Notes: a model not told the origin generated them from the sequence alone. Shown: positions 35,520 to 45,141, counted from the stretch's first letter. The stretch is 64,000 nt of DNA from an uncultured Bacteroidia bacterium (GCA_905478335.1 CAJQIC010000009.1:1-64000), one strand, 5' to 3'. Translations and numbers: made by a program.

Positions 35520-37391
35520 CTACTTACTTATAAACGCCCCAATAACCGGGCGTGGTCTCTGCATTACGGTGGTTTCACTTTCTGCCGAACAACCTCGCGC
35601 ATCTTTTACCTGTACACTTACCTTATCAATAAGCACCGAGTCTGGCAAATTTGCTACGCCAGTTTTTGTAGCGTCGCCTGTTGACCATAAATAGGTGTAA
35701 GGGGTAGAACCATTCACTACAGAAACCGATAATGTTTTGGGTGTGCCTTGACAAACAAATGTATCAGCGCCATCTGTAAATTTTGCTACCATTACATCTG
35801 TAACAGTTACTGTGTCAAAATATGTGGAAGGGCATTTTTCGCGGTTATTGATTATGTGCTGAATGACATATGTACCGGCTGCTTTAAACTGAATGGTGTC
35901 TTTGGCTGCTCTTGAAACTAATGAATTTGACGAATTAAACTCAGGCAAAATGTCGTCAGGCATTGTTTTGCCATTAATGTCAGTCACCACCCAACTATAT
36001 TGTGGTGTTAACGTACTTGTGGAATCTATCTCACTCTTCACAGCATATTGGCCACAACCTAACGAATCTATGGCAACCACTACCTTTGCCCGAGGCTTTA
36101 CTAGGATTTGTATGGCATAATAGGAAATGGCATTAGCCGGGCAATTGTTGTCATTGATTTTAATGTCAAATTGATAAGGCAACGTACGAGCAGCCCCTGC
36201 CTTTGGCGTCCAACAAAACCTTCCAATTTGGTTAAGTGCCGTATCATTGATTATGCTAAATGTTCCATCAGGTATTCCTCGATTCCAAGAAATTTTAGTG
36301 GAATCTGGATCTGGTTTCGGTTGAGGAGGAGGTGGAATCTTCACTTGGTCTTGTGTTGTAAAGTTTACGCAAAGTGACTTACCTTCGCATACCGAATAAT
36401 GTCTTGCAGCTGCAAGTACTGGTGGATTATTCCCCTTTCCTAACAAGACGGAGTACATCATATCTCTGCGCACCAAACCTATGTTTTGATACTTTCCGTT
36501 AGCGTCTTTCCGCCATTCGCGGACTTCAAATACCATCGTTGTATGTTCGTCACATTTGGTAGGGGTGAAAATCAGTTGGCCCGTTTCCTTATCAAAATAA
36601 AAACCAATCGGCGGAATTGAATTTGGGTTATTGTATGGATATTTAAGTGTTCCTGGGTAATAACTGGTAAATGGCGGAACTGATGTTGTTATAGCGGTGT
36701 TAATTGCACTTTTTGGTTGAACAATTGCATATGACAGCGAGTCACCATCCAGCGTATCAATTGTGCCTACAGAGTAATACACGGGTTGGTTACAAAGAAA
36801 GTTTGGTATTGGTGGAAGTGCAAACTCGGGTGACGAATTTCTCCCTCCATCTTTTAGACTCAGCACGGCATAATTAAACAGGTTTTTGTTTGCTGCACCC
36901 GTCGTTTGTGAAGAATTTCTACAACATAAACCGATCTCGAACCGGATATCAGTGCAGCCAGATTTAATCAGGTTGGCGAATTTCGCAACTCTAAAGTCAA
37001 CGGTATCTCGATACACTTGCACCTCTACTCCGTTGCCACTGCGTGTTTTATTTTTCCCAGAACAATTAGGCCCTAAGGTGTCACATAGCGTTTGCAACTC
37101 TTTGATAGAAACAAGCTTTAAAGACAAATTGACCTTGCTTCCTGACGTCTGGCAAACCACGTTGGCCGCTGATGAAGGGTTATTAAATGTGACCCCAGCA
37201 CATGAGCGGTAGAAAACAAAGTTCACTTCATAGGTCAATGTGTCAATCCAACGGTATGTGATTTCATTGGACGAAACATGGCCTGCTTTTGCCTTAATAG
37301 GGGCCGTAAGGATTAATAAGGTTACTAATCCAACAACTGCTATCTTGTATACGCTCACTAAGCTTTTTTCTTGGTTACTTAAATATGACAC
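35520..37391 (-). CDS. N-terminal half of an amber-split T9SS surface protein
   Basis: 623 residues from a GTG at 37391 (another GTG at 37358 is possible), with a signal peptide (IAVVGLVTLLILTAPIKAKAG). It begins with the HVSSNEITYRWIDTLTYEV domain common in large gliding/adhesin-like Bacteroidota proteins, followed by Cys-pair sandwiches and PKD-like modules (CPSTYFDTVTVTD, SVSVVNGSTPYTYLWSTGD). Translation ends at TAG after GAFISK; sequence resumes in frame as DACGDETVIIEPSV. Without the rest it lacks a sorting domain and would be trapped in the periplasm. Confidence 0.78.
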   Translation of the reverse strand: MSYLSNQEKSLVSVYKIAVVGLVTLLILTAPIKAKAGHVSSNEITYRWIDTLTYEVNFVFYRSCAGVTFNNPSSAANVVCQTSGSKVNLSLKLVSIKELQTLCDTLGPNCSGKNKTRSGNGVEVQVYRDTVDFRVAKFANLIKSGCTDIRFEIGLCCRNSSQTTGAANKNLFNYAVLSLKDGGRNSSPEFALPPIPNFLCNQPVYYSVGTIDTLDGDSLSYAIVQPKSAINTAITTSVPPFTSYYPGTLKYPYNNPNSIPPIGFYFDKETGQLIFTPTKCDEHTTMVFEVREWRKDANGKYQNIGLVRRDMMYSVLLGKGNNPPVLAAARHYSVCEGKSLCVNFTTQDQVKIPPPPQPKPDPDSTKISWNRGIPDGTFSIINDTALNQIGRFCWTPKAGAARTLPYQFDIKINDNNCPANAISYYAIQILVKPRAKVVVAIDSLGCGQYAVKSEIDSTSTLTPQYSWVVTDINGKTMPDDILPEFNSSNSLVSRAAKDTIQFKAAGTYVIQHIINNREKCPSTYFDTVTVTDVMVAKFTDGADTFVCQGTPKTLSVSVVNGSTPYTYLWSTGDATKTGVANLPDSVLIDKVSVQVKDARGCSAESETTVMQRPRPVIGAFISK

Positions 37392-37418
37392 AATTCGGTT
37401 TGTATTCGCTGCTTTGTG

Positions 37419-37446
37419 AATGTTGAATTTTTAATGTTCAATGTTT
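37419..37446. repeat. Degenerate heptamers AATGTTG-AATTTTT-AATGTTC-AATGTTT
   Basis: Four consecutive seven-base words in register, 28 bp upstream of the T9SS gene start, in the 255-bp gap to fumC. The rest of the gap shows no gene. Confidence 0.55.
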
Positions 37447-37646
37447 ATTACAATTGTATGTCCGCCGTAAACCTAGAGCCGTTTGATGAAGAAAAAAGAG
37501 AAAAAAAGCAACAGCAACAATTTGCTTAATTTGGTTCATAGTCTAAAGTTAGATATAAGTTTATTAAAATGCGCAATGGCCAATTGCGATCTTACTTATA
37601 AAGACACAAATTTCACAAAAAGGTTGCCTAGATTAGGCAAATAGGT

Positions 37647-39047
37647 CTAATACACGTTGACGTCTCCAACCATGTTTTCTGGCCTTACCCATTCATCGAA
37701 TTGGGCTTCGGTCAACAACTCTAGCTCCAACGCGGCCGCTTTTAAAGTTGTATTTTCCGTATGTGCCTTCTTGGCAATTTTAGCGGCATTGTCGTATCCA
37801 ATATGGGGATTTAATGCGGTTACAAGCATCAGAGAATTTTCTAATTTGTTTAGAATTTCTGAGTGATTGGGTTCTATTCCCTGTACACAGTTGTCGTTAA
37901 AGCTCAAACACGCTTGTCCGAGTATACGTGCTGATTGCAATAAGTTAGCCGCTATTAAAGGTTTGAAAACGTTTAGTTCAAAATGTCCATTACTTCCGCC
38001 TACGGTGACGGCAACATCATTGCCCATAACTTGCGCACAAACCATGGTAAGTGCCTCGCATTGTGTTGGGTTTACTTTTCCTGGCATAATGCTAGACCCA
38101 GGCTCGTTGGCTGGAATTATGATTTCTCCAATGCCACTTCTTGGCCCACTGCTCAGCATTCGAATATCGTTGCCAATCTTCATTAGACTGACTGCTGCTC
38201 TTTTTAAAGAACCGTGCAGTTCAACCATAGCATCATGAGCAGCCAAAGCTTCAAACTTGTTTACTGCTGTAATCAATGGCAACTCCGTTTCTTTAGCAAT
38301 TTTTGTAGCTACAAGGTCTGCATAGCCTGTAGGCGTATTTAAACCCGTTCCTACAGCTGTTCCTCCAAGCGCCAATTCTGACGCTGTTTCCATACCTTTC
38401 TCTATGGCCTCGATACTTAAAACCAATTGGCGATGATAGGCTGAAAACTCTTGTCCAAGTGTAAGTGGAGTGGCATCCATAAAATGCGTTCGCCCAATCT
38501 TTACAACTTCTCGAAAATCGCGGGCTTTCTTCTTAAACGTATCTTTCAATACTTGTAAACCAGGAATGGCAAAATCTACCATTTGTTGGTACACCGCAAT
38601 TGTCATGGCCGTTGGGAAGGTATCATTGCTACTTTGGGATTTGTTAACGTCATCATTCGGATGTAATACCTTATCAACATCAGTAAGCTTACCACCAGCC
38701 AATACGTGCGCTCTATTGGCAATAACCTCGTTCACGTTCATGTTTGACTGAGTACCGGAACCCGTCTGCCAAATAACCAATGGGAATTGATCACTTAACT
38801 GGCCTGCAGAAATTTCATCACATACCGCAGCAATCAAGTCTGCTTTTTCTTGTGGCAGAACACCAAGATCAGCATTCGTTTGTGCAGCACACTTTTTCAA
38901 AACCGCGAAAGCTTTTATGATTTCAATCGGCATTTTCTGGTTGCCAATTTTAAAGTTTTCTAACGATCGTTGTGTTTGTGCACCCCAATATTTATCGGCC
39001 GCAACTTGTATTTCGCCAATGCTATCTTTCTCAATTCTGAATTCCAT
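37647..39047 (-). CDS. fumC: Fumarate hydratase class II
   Basis: 466 residues. Interconverts fumarate and malate in the TCA cycle. The fumarase/aspartase signature [15 protein letters not shown] is present, as are [35 protein letters not shown] and [16 protein letters not shown] with the catalytic His/Ser region. Length and domains are complete. A perfect -7 box precedes it. Confidence 0.97.
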   Translation of the reverse strand: MEFRIEKDSIGEIQVAADKYWGAQTQRSLENFKIGNQKMPIEIIKAFAVLKKCAAQTNADLGVLPQEKADLIAAVCDEISAGQLSDQFPLVIWQTGSGTQSNMNVNEVIANRAHVLAGGKLTDVDKVLHPNDDVNKSQSSNDTFPTAMTIAVYQQMVDFAIPGLQVLKDTFKKKARDFREVVKIGRTHFMDATPLTLGQEFSAYHRQLVLSIEAIEKGMETASELALGGTAVGTGLNTPTGYADLVATKIAKETELPLITAVNKFEALAAHDAMVELHGSLKRAAVSLMKIGNDIRMLSSGPRSGIGEIIIPANEPGSSIMPGKVNPTQCEALTMVCAQVMGNDVAVTVGGSNGHFELNVFKPLIAANLLQSARILGQACLSFNDNCVQGIEPNHSEILNKLENSLMLVTALNPHIGYDNAAKIAKKAHTENTTLKAAALELELLTEAQFDEWVRPENMVGDVNVY

Positions 39048-39069
39048 AGTTATACGCCTTTAGACGGCA

Positions 39070-39077
39070 CAAATTTA
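39070..39077 (-). promoter_or_regulatory. -7 box TAAATTTG of fumC
   Basis: On the minus strand this reads TAAATTTG, an exact TAnnTTTG match, 22 bases before the fumC start at 39047. Confidence 0.5.
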
Positions 39078-39271
39078 ACTCTATTGCATGGAATCTGCGA
39101 ATGGGTTCACACAATTTTAGGGCAAACACATAAGAAAATAAGTGCCTATGATTCCTAAAAAGTGTGCAGAATTCTGGAGGGATTTTCACCATGTTTAATA
39201 ACAATTCAAGTCGAAAGTTCATAAACATCGAATTCCTCAATAATATTGAGCATCTAAACACAGTACATCAC

Positions 39272-39841
39272 ATGAATCTGATCAAAATATTTGCAGTTTT
39301 AGTCCTTTCGGTTTTTGCTATAAACAGTGCTCAAGCTCAGAAGTTACCAAAAGCAGAAAAGAAGAGACTCAAAAAAGAGCTAAAACAGTACAAGAAAAAT
39401 CTGATCACTTACAAAAAGGCTAAACAAAAAACCAAGCTTGAAATTGACAATCGCGACCAAATAATAGTTGAGTTAACAGAGCAACTAGATCAACAAAATC
39501 TTAAGCTTCGTCGGATGCAAGATTCTTTAAATGTGATGAACAAGAAGTACCGCAACTTGCTAGCCGCTGGATCTACTAAGATTCCGAGTGGAACGATCTA
39601 TGCCGTACAAATAGGGTATTTCGAATTGCTTCAATTGGAAGAATTTAACAGTCGAATTCGAACCGTACGCGCCGAAAAGCAGGATGGTGGAAAGCGCTAT
39701 GTTATTGGATATTTTAAAAATCTTGACCAAGCCATTAAATTTGGCGATGAGATCAAAACCATTGGCATAGACGACGCCTTTGTGTCGCAATACATTGACG
39801 GTCAAAGAAATATGGCATTCGACGCGCAAGACCCAGACTAA
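39272..39841 (+). CDS. Secreted coiled-coil protein with SPOR-like C-terminus
   Basis: 189 residues from the ATG at 39272. The upstream frame from 39164 lacks signal character before this point, whereas MNLIKIFAVLVLSVFAINSAQAQ is a clear signal peptide. Residues ~25-100 are Lys/Glu/Gln-rich and predicted coiled coil (KKRLKKELKQYKKNL, LTEQLDQQNLKLRRMQDSLN). The C-terminal ~70 residues (TIYAVQIGYFELLQLEEF, RYVIGYFKNLDQAIKFGDEI) resemble a SPOR domain, which binds denuded peptidoglycan. Probably periplasmic. Similar proteins are sometimes named ezrin-like because of the coiled coil. Confidence 0.75.
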   Translation: MNLIKIFAVLVLSVFAINSAQAQKLPKAEKKRLKKELKQYKKNLITYKKAKQKTKLEIDNRDQIIVELTEQLDQQNLKLRRMQDSLNVMNKKYRNLLAAGSTKIPSGTIYAVQIGYFELLQLEEFNSRIRTVRAEKQDGGKRYVIGYFKNLDQAIKFGDEIKTIGIDDAFVSQYIDGQRNMAFDAQDPD

Positions 39842-39849
39842 GTCTAGCC

Positions 39850-39975
39850 ACGCATCTCACGCCTGGAGGCTCAATCTGGTAGAAAGGATAATTACCCTTG
39901 AGTCTGCCCTCTGCAACCAGATACTTTTTCCATGTAACGATTGCTCACCGTCATGCTCATAACTCAGGAGGTTAT
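39850..39975 (+). ncRNA. Candidate structured RNA or leader
   Basis: In the 243-bp gap before the ccm operon, an outer stem ATCTGGT (39874-39880) / ACCAGAT (39916-39922) encloses an inner stem AAGG/CCTT (39884-39899). A separate hairpin ATAAC/GTTAT lies at 39959-39975. The sequence matches no RNA family I know. It could be a small RNA, a long leader of ccm, or chance. Confidence 0.25.
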
Positions 39976-40068
39976 GGCAAAATCTTGTCTCAGAAAATGT
40001 AAGAAAATAATGACCAAAATGATGCGGTTTTAATTTCAGACAGGGATAGTCTGTTTATGTGAATACAC

Positions 40069-40076
40069 TATCTTTG
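40069..40076 (+). promoter_or_regulatory. -7 box TATCTTTG of the ccm operon
   Basis: Exact TAnnTTTG match ending 8 bases before the ATG at 40085, implying a very short or absent 5' leader. A CAGAC/GTCTG hairpin lies just upstream at 40037-40053. Confidence 0.5.
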
Positions 40077-40084
40077 TCCGTCGA

Positions 40085-41176
40085 ATGAGCACCTTTCCTT
40101 TCAAAAAAAATTGGTGGAAATATCTTGGCGCTGTGCTGGTTATATACAGCATCGTCATTGGAACCATGACCAAAGTTGGTCCAGGCGTTGTGAGCGTGTC
40201 TCCCTCCCACGTTGATGGTCGTTATGATTTCGAAATAGACATAGAAGGGTACAATACGTCTTTCACAAAGCTGGACAAAGGTGAAAACCAGAAAAACGAA
40301 CTGACTGTTTGGGTCAAACTTGGCAATACATTTAATAGAGCCAACCTAGCCGATATTATCGACGACAACCATATCCGTTGCTATTTCCGGCCGATTGACT
40401 TGATTGTTGATAGTGCTTATTCTCAAACAGGAAGCGTCGTTATTGAAGACAAATATCACGGCATTTTCTTAGGCCCTGACATGGTTCATGTCGACTTTAC
40501 ACCAGACAAAGACAACGGACTCCGTCAGTTGGTAAACCAAGGAGAACCTCCTTACAAATACCAGCTGTCTTATTTTGCCTTCCCATATCGTTATATCCTT
40601 AACGAAACGATACGAAACTTGAATTTTCATGTACCCATGTGGTTTGCCATGATGACCATGCTTTTCGTGTCTTTTATATTCTCAATCAAGTACCTTGCGA
40701 CCAAAAGTGTTTCAGACGACATTTGGGCAAACGGTTTTGCTAAAGTTGGATTACTTTTTGGCATCATGGGCATTGCCACTGGCATGTTTTGGGCGAATTA
40801 CACTTGGGGTACGCCATGGACAAACGACCCCAAACTTAACGGAGCGGCTGTAGCCGTGTTAATGTATATCGCATACGAAATATTGAGAAGTTCTCTCGAA
40901 GATGAGAACTTGGTGGGTAGAATTTCTGCCGTATACAACATATTTGCTTTCCCTATATTTATCGTTTTGATTATCGTGCTGCCTAGAATGGCTGAGTTTT
41001 CATTACATCCAGGGGCAGGCGATAGTGTTGGATTTAACACCTATGACTTAGACAATAACTTGCGAAAAGTATTCTACCCTGCCGTGTTGGGGTGGATATT
41101 GGTTGGCACATGGATATCGCAGCTAACCGTTCGCGTAGATAAACTTATAAAACAAGACGAAGAATGTTACGGTTAA
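40085..41176 (+). CDS. ccsA: CcmC/CcsA-type haem-handling membrane protein
   Basis: 363 residues, longer than typical CcmC (~240). Helix 1 (LGAVLVIYSIVIG) is followed by an inserted ~145-residue extracytoplasmic domain (about 32-175) and then five helices. The haem-liganding histidines are in NFHVPMWFAMM and EFSLHPGAGD. The Trp-rich loop is WANYTWGTPWTNDPKLNG, a variant of the WWD domain. Delivers haem to CcmE. Overlaps ccmD by 13 bp. No ccmA or ccmB gene is adjacent. Confidence 0.9.
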   Translation: MSTFPFKKNWWKYLGAVLVIYSIVIGTMTKVGPGVVSVSPSHVDGRYDFEIDIEGYNTSFTKLDKGENQKNELTVWVKLGNTFNRANLADIIDDNHIRCYFRPIDLIVDSAYSQTGSVVIEDKYHGIFLGPDMVHVDFTPDKDNGLRQLVNQGEPPYKYQLSYFAFPYRYILNETIRNLNFHVPMWFAMMTMLFVSFIFSIKYLATKSVSDDIWANGFAKVGLLFGIMGIATGMFWANYTWGTPWTNDPKLNGAAVAVLMYIAYEILRSSLEDENLVGRISAVYNIFAFPIFIVLIIVLPRMAEFSLHPGAGDSVGFNTYDLDNNLRKVFYPAVLGWILVGTWISQLTVRVDKLIKQDEECYG

Positions 41177-41373
41177 AACACATATTTACTTGCATAGCCT
41201 TCTTGTGTTTGAACATCACAGTGTTTGCAAAACAGCAAGAAGATCAGGATTTCTTTTTTAGATCTGGGAAGTACTACGTGGTTGCTTCTGTATTGGTAAT
41301 CCTTTTTATCCTGTTGTTTATTTACCTGAGAAGAATGGATAAACGAGTAAAAAAATTAGAACGAAGAGCGTGA
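41164..41373 (+). CDS. ccmD: CcmD family protein
   Basis: 69 residues with one central helix (YYVVASVLVILFILLFIYL) and a basic tail RRMDKRVKKLERRA. There is also an N-terminal signal-like stretch. Small size, single helix and position between ccmC and ccmE identify it as CcmD, which helps release holo-CcmE. Overlaps ccmE by 4 bp. Confidence 0.8.
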   Translation: MLRLKHIFTCIAFLCLNITVFAKQQEDQDFFFRSGKYYVVASVLVILFILLFIYLRRMDKRVKKLERRA

Positions 41374-41756
41374 AAAGTAAACACATAGTTCTGTTGGTAA
41401 TTATTGCTGTTGGTATTGCTGCCATTTTAGGCACGTATGGCGATGCCAGCACTACGGTTTCATTTGAAGAAGCCGCCAAAAACCCTGATAAAAGTTTCCA
41501 TGTCAAAACCTCCTTGGTAAAGGAAAAAGGCATTGAGTACGATGCAGAGGTGGATCCTGAAAAATTTGTTTTTTACGGCAAGGATGACAAAGGCGAAATA
41601 CGCCGGGTAATCTGCCTAAAAGAAAAACCATTTGATTTCGAACGCGCTGAAGAAATCAAGTTAATCGGACATGCAAAAGGAAGTGACGAATTTGTAGCCA
41701 CTGACTTTCAAACCAAATGTCCAAGTAAATACGAAAACGAAATCCAAGACATATAA
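41370..41756 (+). CDS. ccmE: Cytochrome c maturation haem chaperone CcmE, CxxxY type
   Basis: 128 residues from a GTG (GTGA overlap with ccmD). An N-terminal membrane anchor (HIVLLVIIAVGIAAIL) is followed by an OB-fold core (VKTSLVKEKGIEYD, FVFYGKDDKGEIRRVI, IKLIGHAKGSDEFVATDFQTK). The haem-attachment motif, normally H-x3-Y, is C117-P-S-K-Y121. A cysteine-type CcmE is known from Desulfovibrio and some archaea with reduced Ccm systems. Confidence 0.9.
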   Translation: MKSKHIVLLVIIAVGIAAILGTYGDASTTVSFEEAAKNPDKSFHVKTSLVKEKGIEYDAEVDPEKFVFYGKDDKGEIRRVICLKEKPFDFERAEEIKLIGHAKGSDEFVATDFQTKCPSKYENEIQDI

Positions 41757-44374
41757 TGGAAACGATTACGTTTAATGGGGAACACCTCATTCCTGGCAAC
41801 CTTGGGCACCTGTTTGTTGTACTGAGTTTTATCACAGCACTGTTCGGTGCATTTACATTTGCCTTGCACACCAAGTCGAATAACCCAACACATAAACTCA
41901 TTGCAAAAACTACGTTCTACGTTCATTTTGTCAGTGTGATGGGCATCATCGCATCGCTCTTTTACATCATCTACAATCACTATTTCGAATACCAATACGC
42001 TTGGCAACACTCTTCACTTGAGCTCCCAACCCACTATATGATTAGTTGTTTTTGGGAAGGTCAAGAAGGCAGCTTTCTGCTTTGGCTATTCTGGGAGGCT
42101 GTGTTGGGTTTAGCCATAGTGCTTAAACCGAGCCAATGGCAAAGTCCAGTCATTGCTGTTATTCTTTTGTCTCAAGCCGTTTTGAGTTCTATGCTTTTAG
42201 GCATAGAAATTCCATTTATCACTGACTACAAATTTGGAAGCAGTCCATTTATATTGCTTCGAGAGGCGGATCCTTCTGTATTGCAGTTGCCGGTTTTAAC
42301 CATGCAAGGTATTGCCAAGGCAGACTATATGCAGGTCGTTTTAAACGGTACTGGCTTAAACCCATTGCTTCAGAATTATTGGATGGTCATACACCCGCCA
42401 ACCTTATTCTTTGGATTTGCAACGACAATTATACCTTTTGCCTACGCTGTTGCTGGCTTATGGACCAGACAATATAAAGCTTGGATGAAGCCGGCTTTAC
42501 CTTGGGCTTTGATCTCTGTCATGGTACTTGGTGCTGGTATAATTATGGGCGGAGTTTGGGCTTACGAGTCACTAAGTTTTGGCGGCTATTGGGCGTGGGA
42601 TCCTGTTGAAAATGCTTCCTTAATTCCTTGGGTGGTTTTGATTGCCGGCGTCCATGTAATGCTCATTAATCGCATAACGGGCTCCTCCCTAATCTTGTCT
42701 TATCTTTTAATTTTAGGTACGTTTATTTTAGTACTATATGCCACATTCTTAACGCGAAGTGGGGTGCTGGGTGATACGTCCGTGCATTCATTTACAGACT
42801 TAGGCTTATCTCGACAATTACTCGTTTTCTTAATGATGTTTGTTTTGCTTCCGGTAATCGTCTCGTTTAAATATGATCGTGCAAGGTGGATGTATTTAGC
42901 TACGATGTTTGTACTGTTTATCATCAATGTGATTGTAGGTAAGTTCATCGTATGGTTGAACCTTCTTTTTATTATTGGTTCGGCAGTCGCATTTATTCAG
43001 AACTTCAACATGCATCTTCCGCTTAACAAAAAGGAAGAAAGTACGTATAGTCGCGAATTTTGGATGTTTGTTGGTTCACTGGTGCTTCTGTTGTCAGCCA
43101 TACAGGTTTTCAGTACGACGAGCATCCCAGTATTCAATAAAATTACCTCTGCCCTTGGCTTTTTATTTGAGCCGCTGTACAATTTAACAAATGCAGAAGT
43201 TTTCAAAAACATGGCTGAAGGCAATGTCGCTCAACCTATTGAGATTATTCGTCACTACAATACGTGGCAGCTACCGATTGCTGTTATCATCGCATTTTTG
43301 ACCGGTTTAACTCAGTTTTTTGCGTACAAAAAGACAAGTAAAAAAGCTCTTGGTCGCAATCTTTTAATAATTACGGGGGCATCATTGGTGCTGTCGTTTG
43401 CCTTGATGCCTTTATTTAAGTTGACGTTCTCGGACGGCTTCTTATTGATTCTATTCTTGTTTGCCTCAACGTTTGCTGTTACAGGTAACGCCTGGTTTAT
43501 TTACAAAGCGTTAAGGTTCAAGTGGAAATTATCAGGGGCGTCTTTGGCGCACATTGGTTTTGGTTTGATGATGATTGGCATACTTGTGAGCTCTGCAAAA
43601 AAACAGGTGATTTCAGAAAATCGTTTGTACTCGTACGGAGAAAACTTTAGTGATGCTGAGAACCGTGAAAACATTTTGCTGTATAAAGACAAGCCATTCA
43701 AAATGGCGCATTACGTTGTCACCTATAAAGGCGACACGACGATTGGTCCAAATACATTTTACGAAGTTCATTATTTTGATACTGCACGCAACCAAGAGTT
43801 TTCGCTTTATCCAAATGCCCAGTACAATGAAAATCAAGGCTTAATGCCCAATCCAGATACCCGTCATTACTTAACCCGCGATATCTATACCCACGTTTCT
43901 TTGGTCCCAAAATCGGGTGAAGGAGAATGGGAAGAAGATGGTAAACATGCGATGTCGATTGGAGATACTATGGTTATTAACAAATCTCTGGTTATTTTAG
44001 AGGGAGTTGACAGAACACTTGGCGACACCATAAGTAAACAACTGGCCGGACATGATTTGCATATTGCCCGTGTCAAAGTAATTACTGGTGACAGTTCCGT
44101 CATTGCAAGACCTGTTTTTGGCGTTAAAGATGGACAGAGTTATTACAACATTTTCTCCATTGCTGAATTGGCACGTATACGATTCGATTATGCACCAAAA
44201 GAGGTGGATGGCGTGTTGACACATGAATTGGAAACGGATATTCAACCACAACGCTACATCGTAATGAAAGCCATTGCGTTTCCTTACATAAACTTGCTTT
44301 GGACAGGAACCATAATTATGTTGCTTGGATTCTTTATGGCCATTAGACGCCGATTGAAGGAAAATAGAAAATGA
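41756..44374 (+). CDS. ccmF: CcmF/NrfE-type cytochrome c haem lyase
   Basis: 872 residues with about 15 membrane helices. Haem-lyase features: SCFWEGQEGSFLLW, NYWMVIHPPTLFFGF with a histidine ligand, and the WWD-type loop GGYWAWDPVENASLIPW. The C-terminal part has an extracytoplasmic domain of ~200 residues and a last helix. Attaches haem to apocytochrome cysteines. One-base overlap with ccmE and 4-bp overlap with the next gene. Confidence 0.93.
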   Translation: METITFNGEHLIPGNLGHLFVVLSFITALFGAFTFALHTKSNNPTHKLIAKTTFYVHFVSVMGIIASLFYIIYNHYFEYQYAWQHSSLELPTHYMISCFWEGQEGSFLLWLFWEAVLGLAIVLKPSQWQSPVIAVILLSQAVLSSMLLGIEIPFITDYKFGSSPFILLREADPSVLQLPVLTMQGIAKADYMQVVLNGTGLNPLLQNYWMVIHPPTLFFGFATTIIPFAYAVAGLWTRQYKAWMKPALPWALISVMVLGAGIIMGGVWAYESLSFGGYWAWDPVENASLIPWVVLIAGVHVMLINRITGSSLILSYLLILGTFILVLYATFLTRSGVLGDTSVHSFTDLGLSRQLLVFLMMFVLLPVIVSFKYDRARWMYLATMFVLFIINVIVGKFIVWLNLLFIIGSAVAFIQNFNMHLPLNKKEESTYSREFWMFVGSLVLLLSAIQVFSTTSIPVFNKITSALGFLFEPLYNLTNAEVFKNMAEGNVAQPIEIIRHYNTWQLPIAVIIAFLTGLTQFFAYKKTSKKALGRNLLIITGASLVLSFALMPLFKLTFSDGFLLILFLFASTFAVTGNAWFIYKALRFKWKLSGASLAHIGFGLMMIGILVSSAKKQVISENRLYSYGENFSDAENRENILLYKDKPFKMAHYVVTYKGDTTIGPNTFYEVHYFDTARNQEFSLYPNAQYNENQGLMPNPDTRHYLTRDIYTHVSLVPKSGEGEWEEDGKHAMSIGDTMVINKSLVILEGVDRTLGDTISKQLAGHDLHIARVKVITGDSSVIARPVFGVKDGQSYYNIFSIAELARIRFDYAPKEVDGVLTHELETDIQPQRYIVMKAIAFPYINLLWTGTIIMLLGFFMAIRRRLKENRK

Positions 44375-45141
44375 AACTAAGAATAGGGTTTATCGGTTCA
44401 GGAAATGTGGCAACACATCTTTCACATGCGATGAACACTAATGGACACGACATTGTCCAAATCATCAGCCAAAATGTCGACAATGCGCAGGCCTTAGCAT
44501 CAGCATTCAACTGTGATTTCACAGACGATGTTACCTTGATGGATCAAACGGTTGATGTTTATTTTATCTGTGTATCTGACAATCAAATTGAAAACGTAGC
44601 CCAGCAACTCCCAGCGTCTGACTGTGTGGTTGTGCATACCTGTGGTTCTGTTGATTTACAGGTCTTGGCTTCAGTTGGGCCAAACACTGGCGTGTTTTAT
44701 CCGCTACAATCATTCTCGAAAGAAAGACAACTCGATGTACAAGGCATACCTTTCTTGTTAGAAGCTTCTAATCCTGAAACGCTTATAATTTTGCGTACAG
44801 TGACCCATAGCTTGTCTCATTATGTCTTGACCGCCGATTCAGAAACGCGCCTAAAATATCACCTCTCAGCAGTACTTGCAAACAACTTTGTTAATCACTT
44901 ATATACTGAATCTGCTAGATTACTAGAAGAGAGTGACCTTGATTTCAATGTGCTTAAACCGATCATTAAGGAAACGGCTCTTAAAATTCAAAACCTACCG
45001 CCTTCTAAAGCACAAACCGGCCCGGCTAAGCGAGGGGACGAGCGGACCATAGAAAAACATTTGGACTTAATCAAGCACGACAAAGAATTGTCGAAACTGT
45101 ATAGACAATTGACAGAGGCAATCGCCAAAAGTAATGCATAG
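44371..45141 (+). CDS. Rossmann-fold DUF2520 oxidoreductase-like protein
   Basis: 256 residues. The N-terminal nucleotide-binding loop is GFIGSGNVATHL; FYPLQSFSKER and the helical C-terminal half (LSAVLANNFVNHLY, ETALKIQNLPPSKAQTGPAKRGD) are typical of DUF2520. Related to F420-dependent or 6-phosphogluconate-type NADP oxidoreductases; the substrate is unknown. Coupled to ccmF by a 4-bp overlap, which is probably positional. Confidence 0.88.
   Translation: MKLRIGFIGSGNVATHLSHAMNTNGHDIVQIISQNVDNAQALASAFNCDFTDDVTLMDQTVDVYFICVSDNQIENVAQQLPASDCVVVHTCGSVDLQVLASVGPNTGVFYPLQSFSKERQLDVQGIPFLLEASNPETLIILRTVTHSLSHYVLTADSETRLKYHLSAVLANNFVNHLYTESARLLEESDLDFNVLKPIIKETALKIQNLPPSKAQTGPAKRGDERTIEKHLDLIKHDKELSKLYRQLTEAIAKSNA

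Noticed and set aside
35498-35522. Pyrrolysine or recoded amber codon
   Set aside because: Nothing in the window suggests pyl genes, and the codon is isolated; nonsense mutation or read error is simpler.
37867-38238. 123-residue frame opposite fumC
   Set aside because: Shadow of the fumarase gene; no independent signal.
39842-40084. tRNA or SRP RNA in the gap before ccm
   Set aside because: No T-loop GTTCRA word or SRP tetraloop region; only generic stems.
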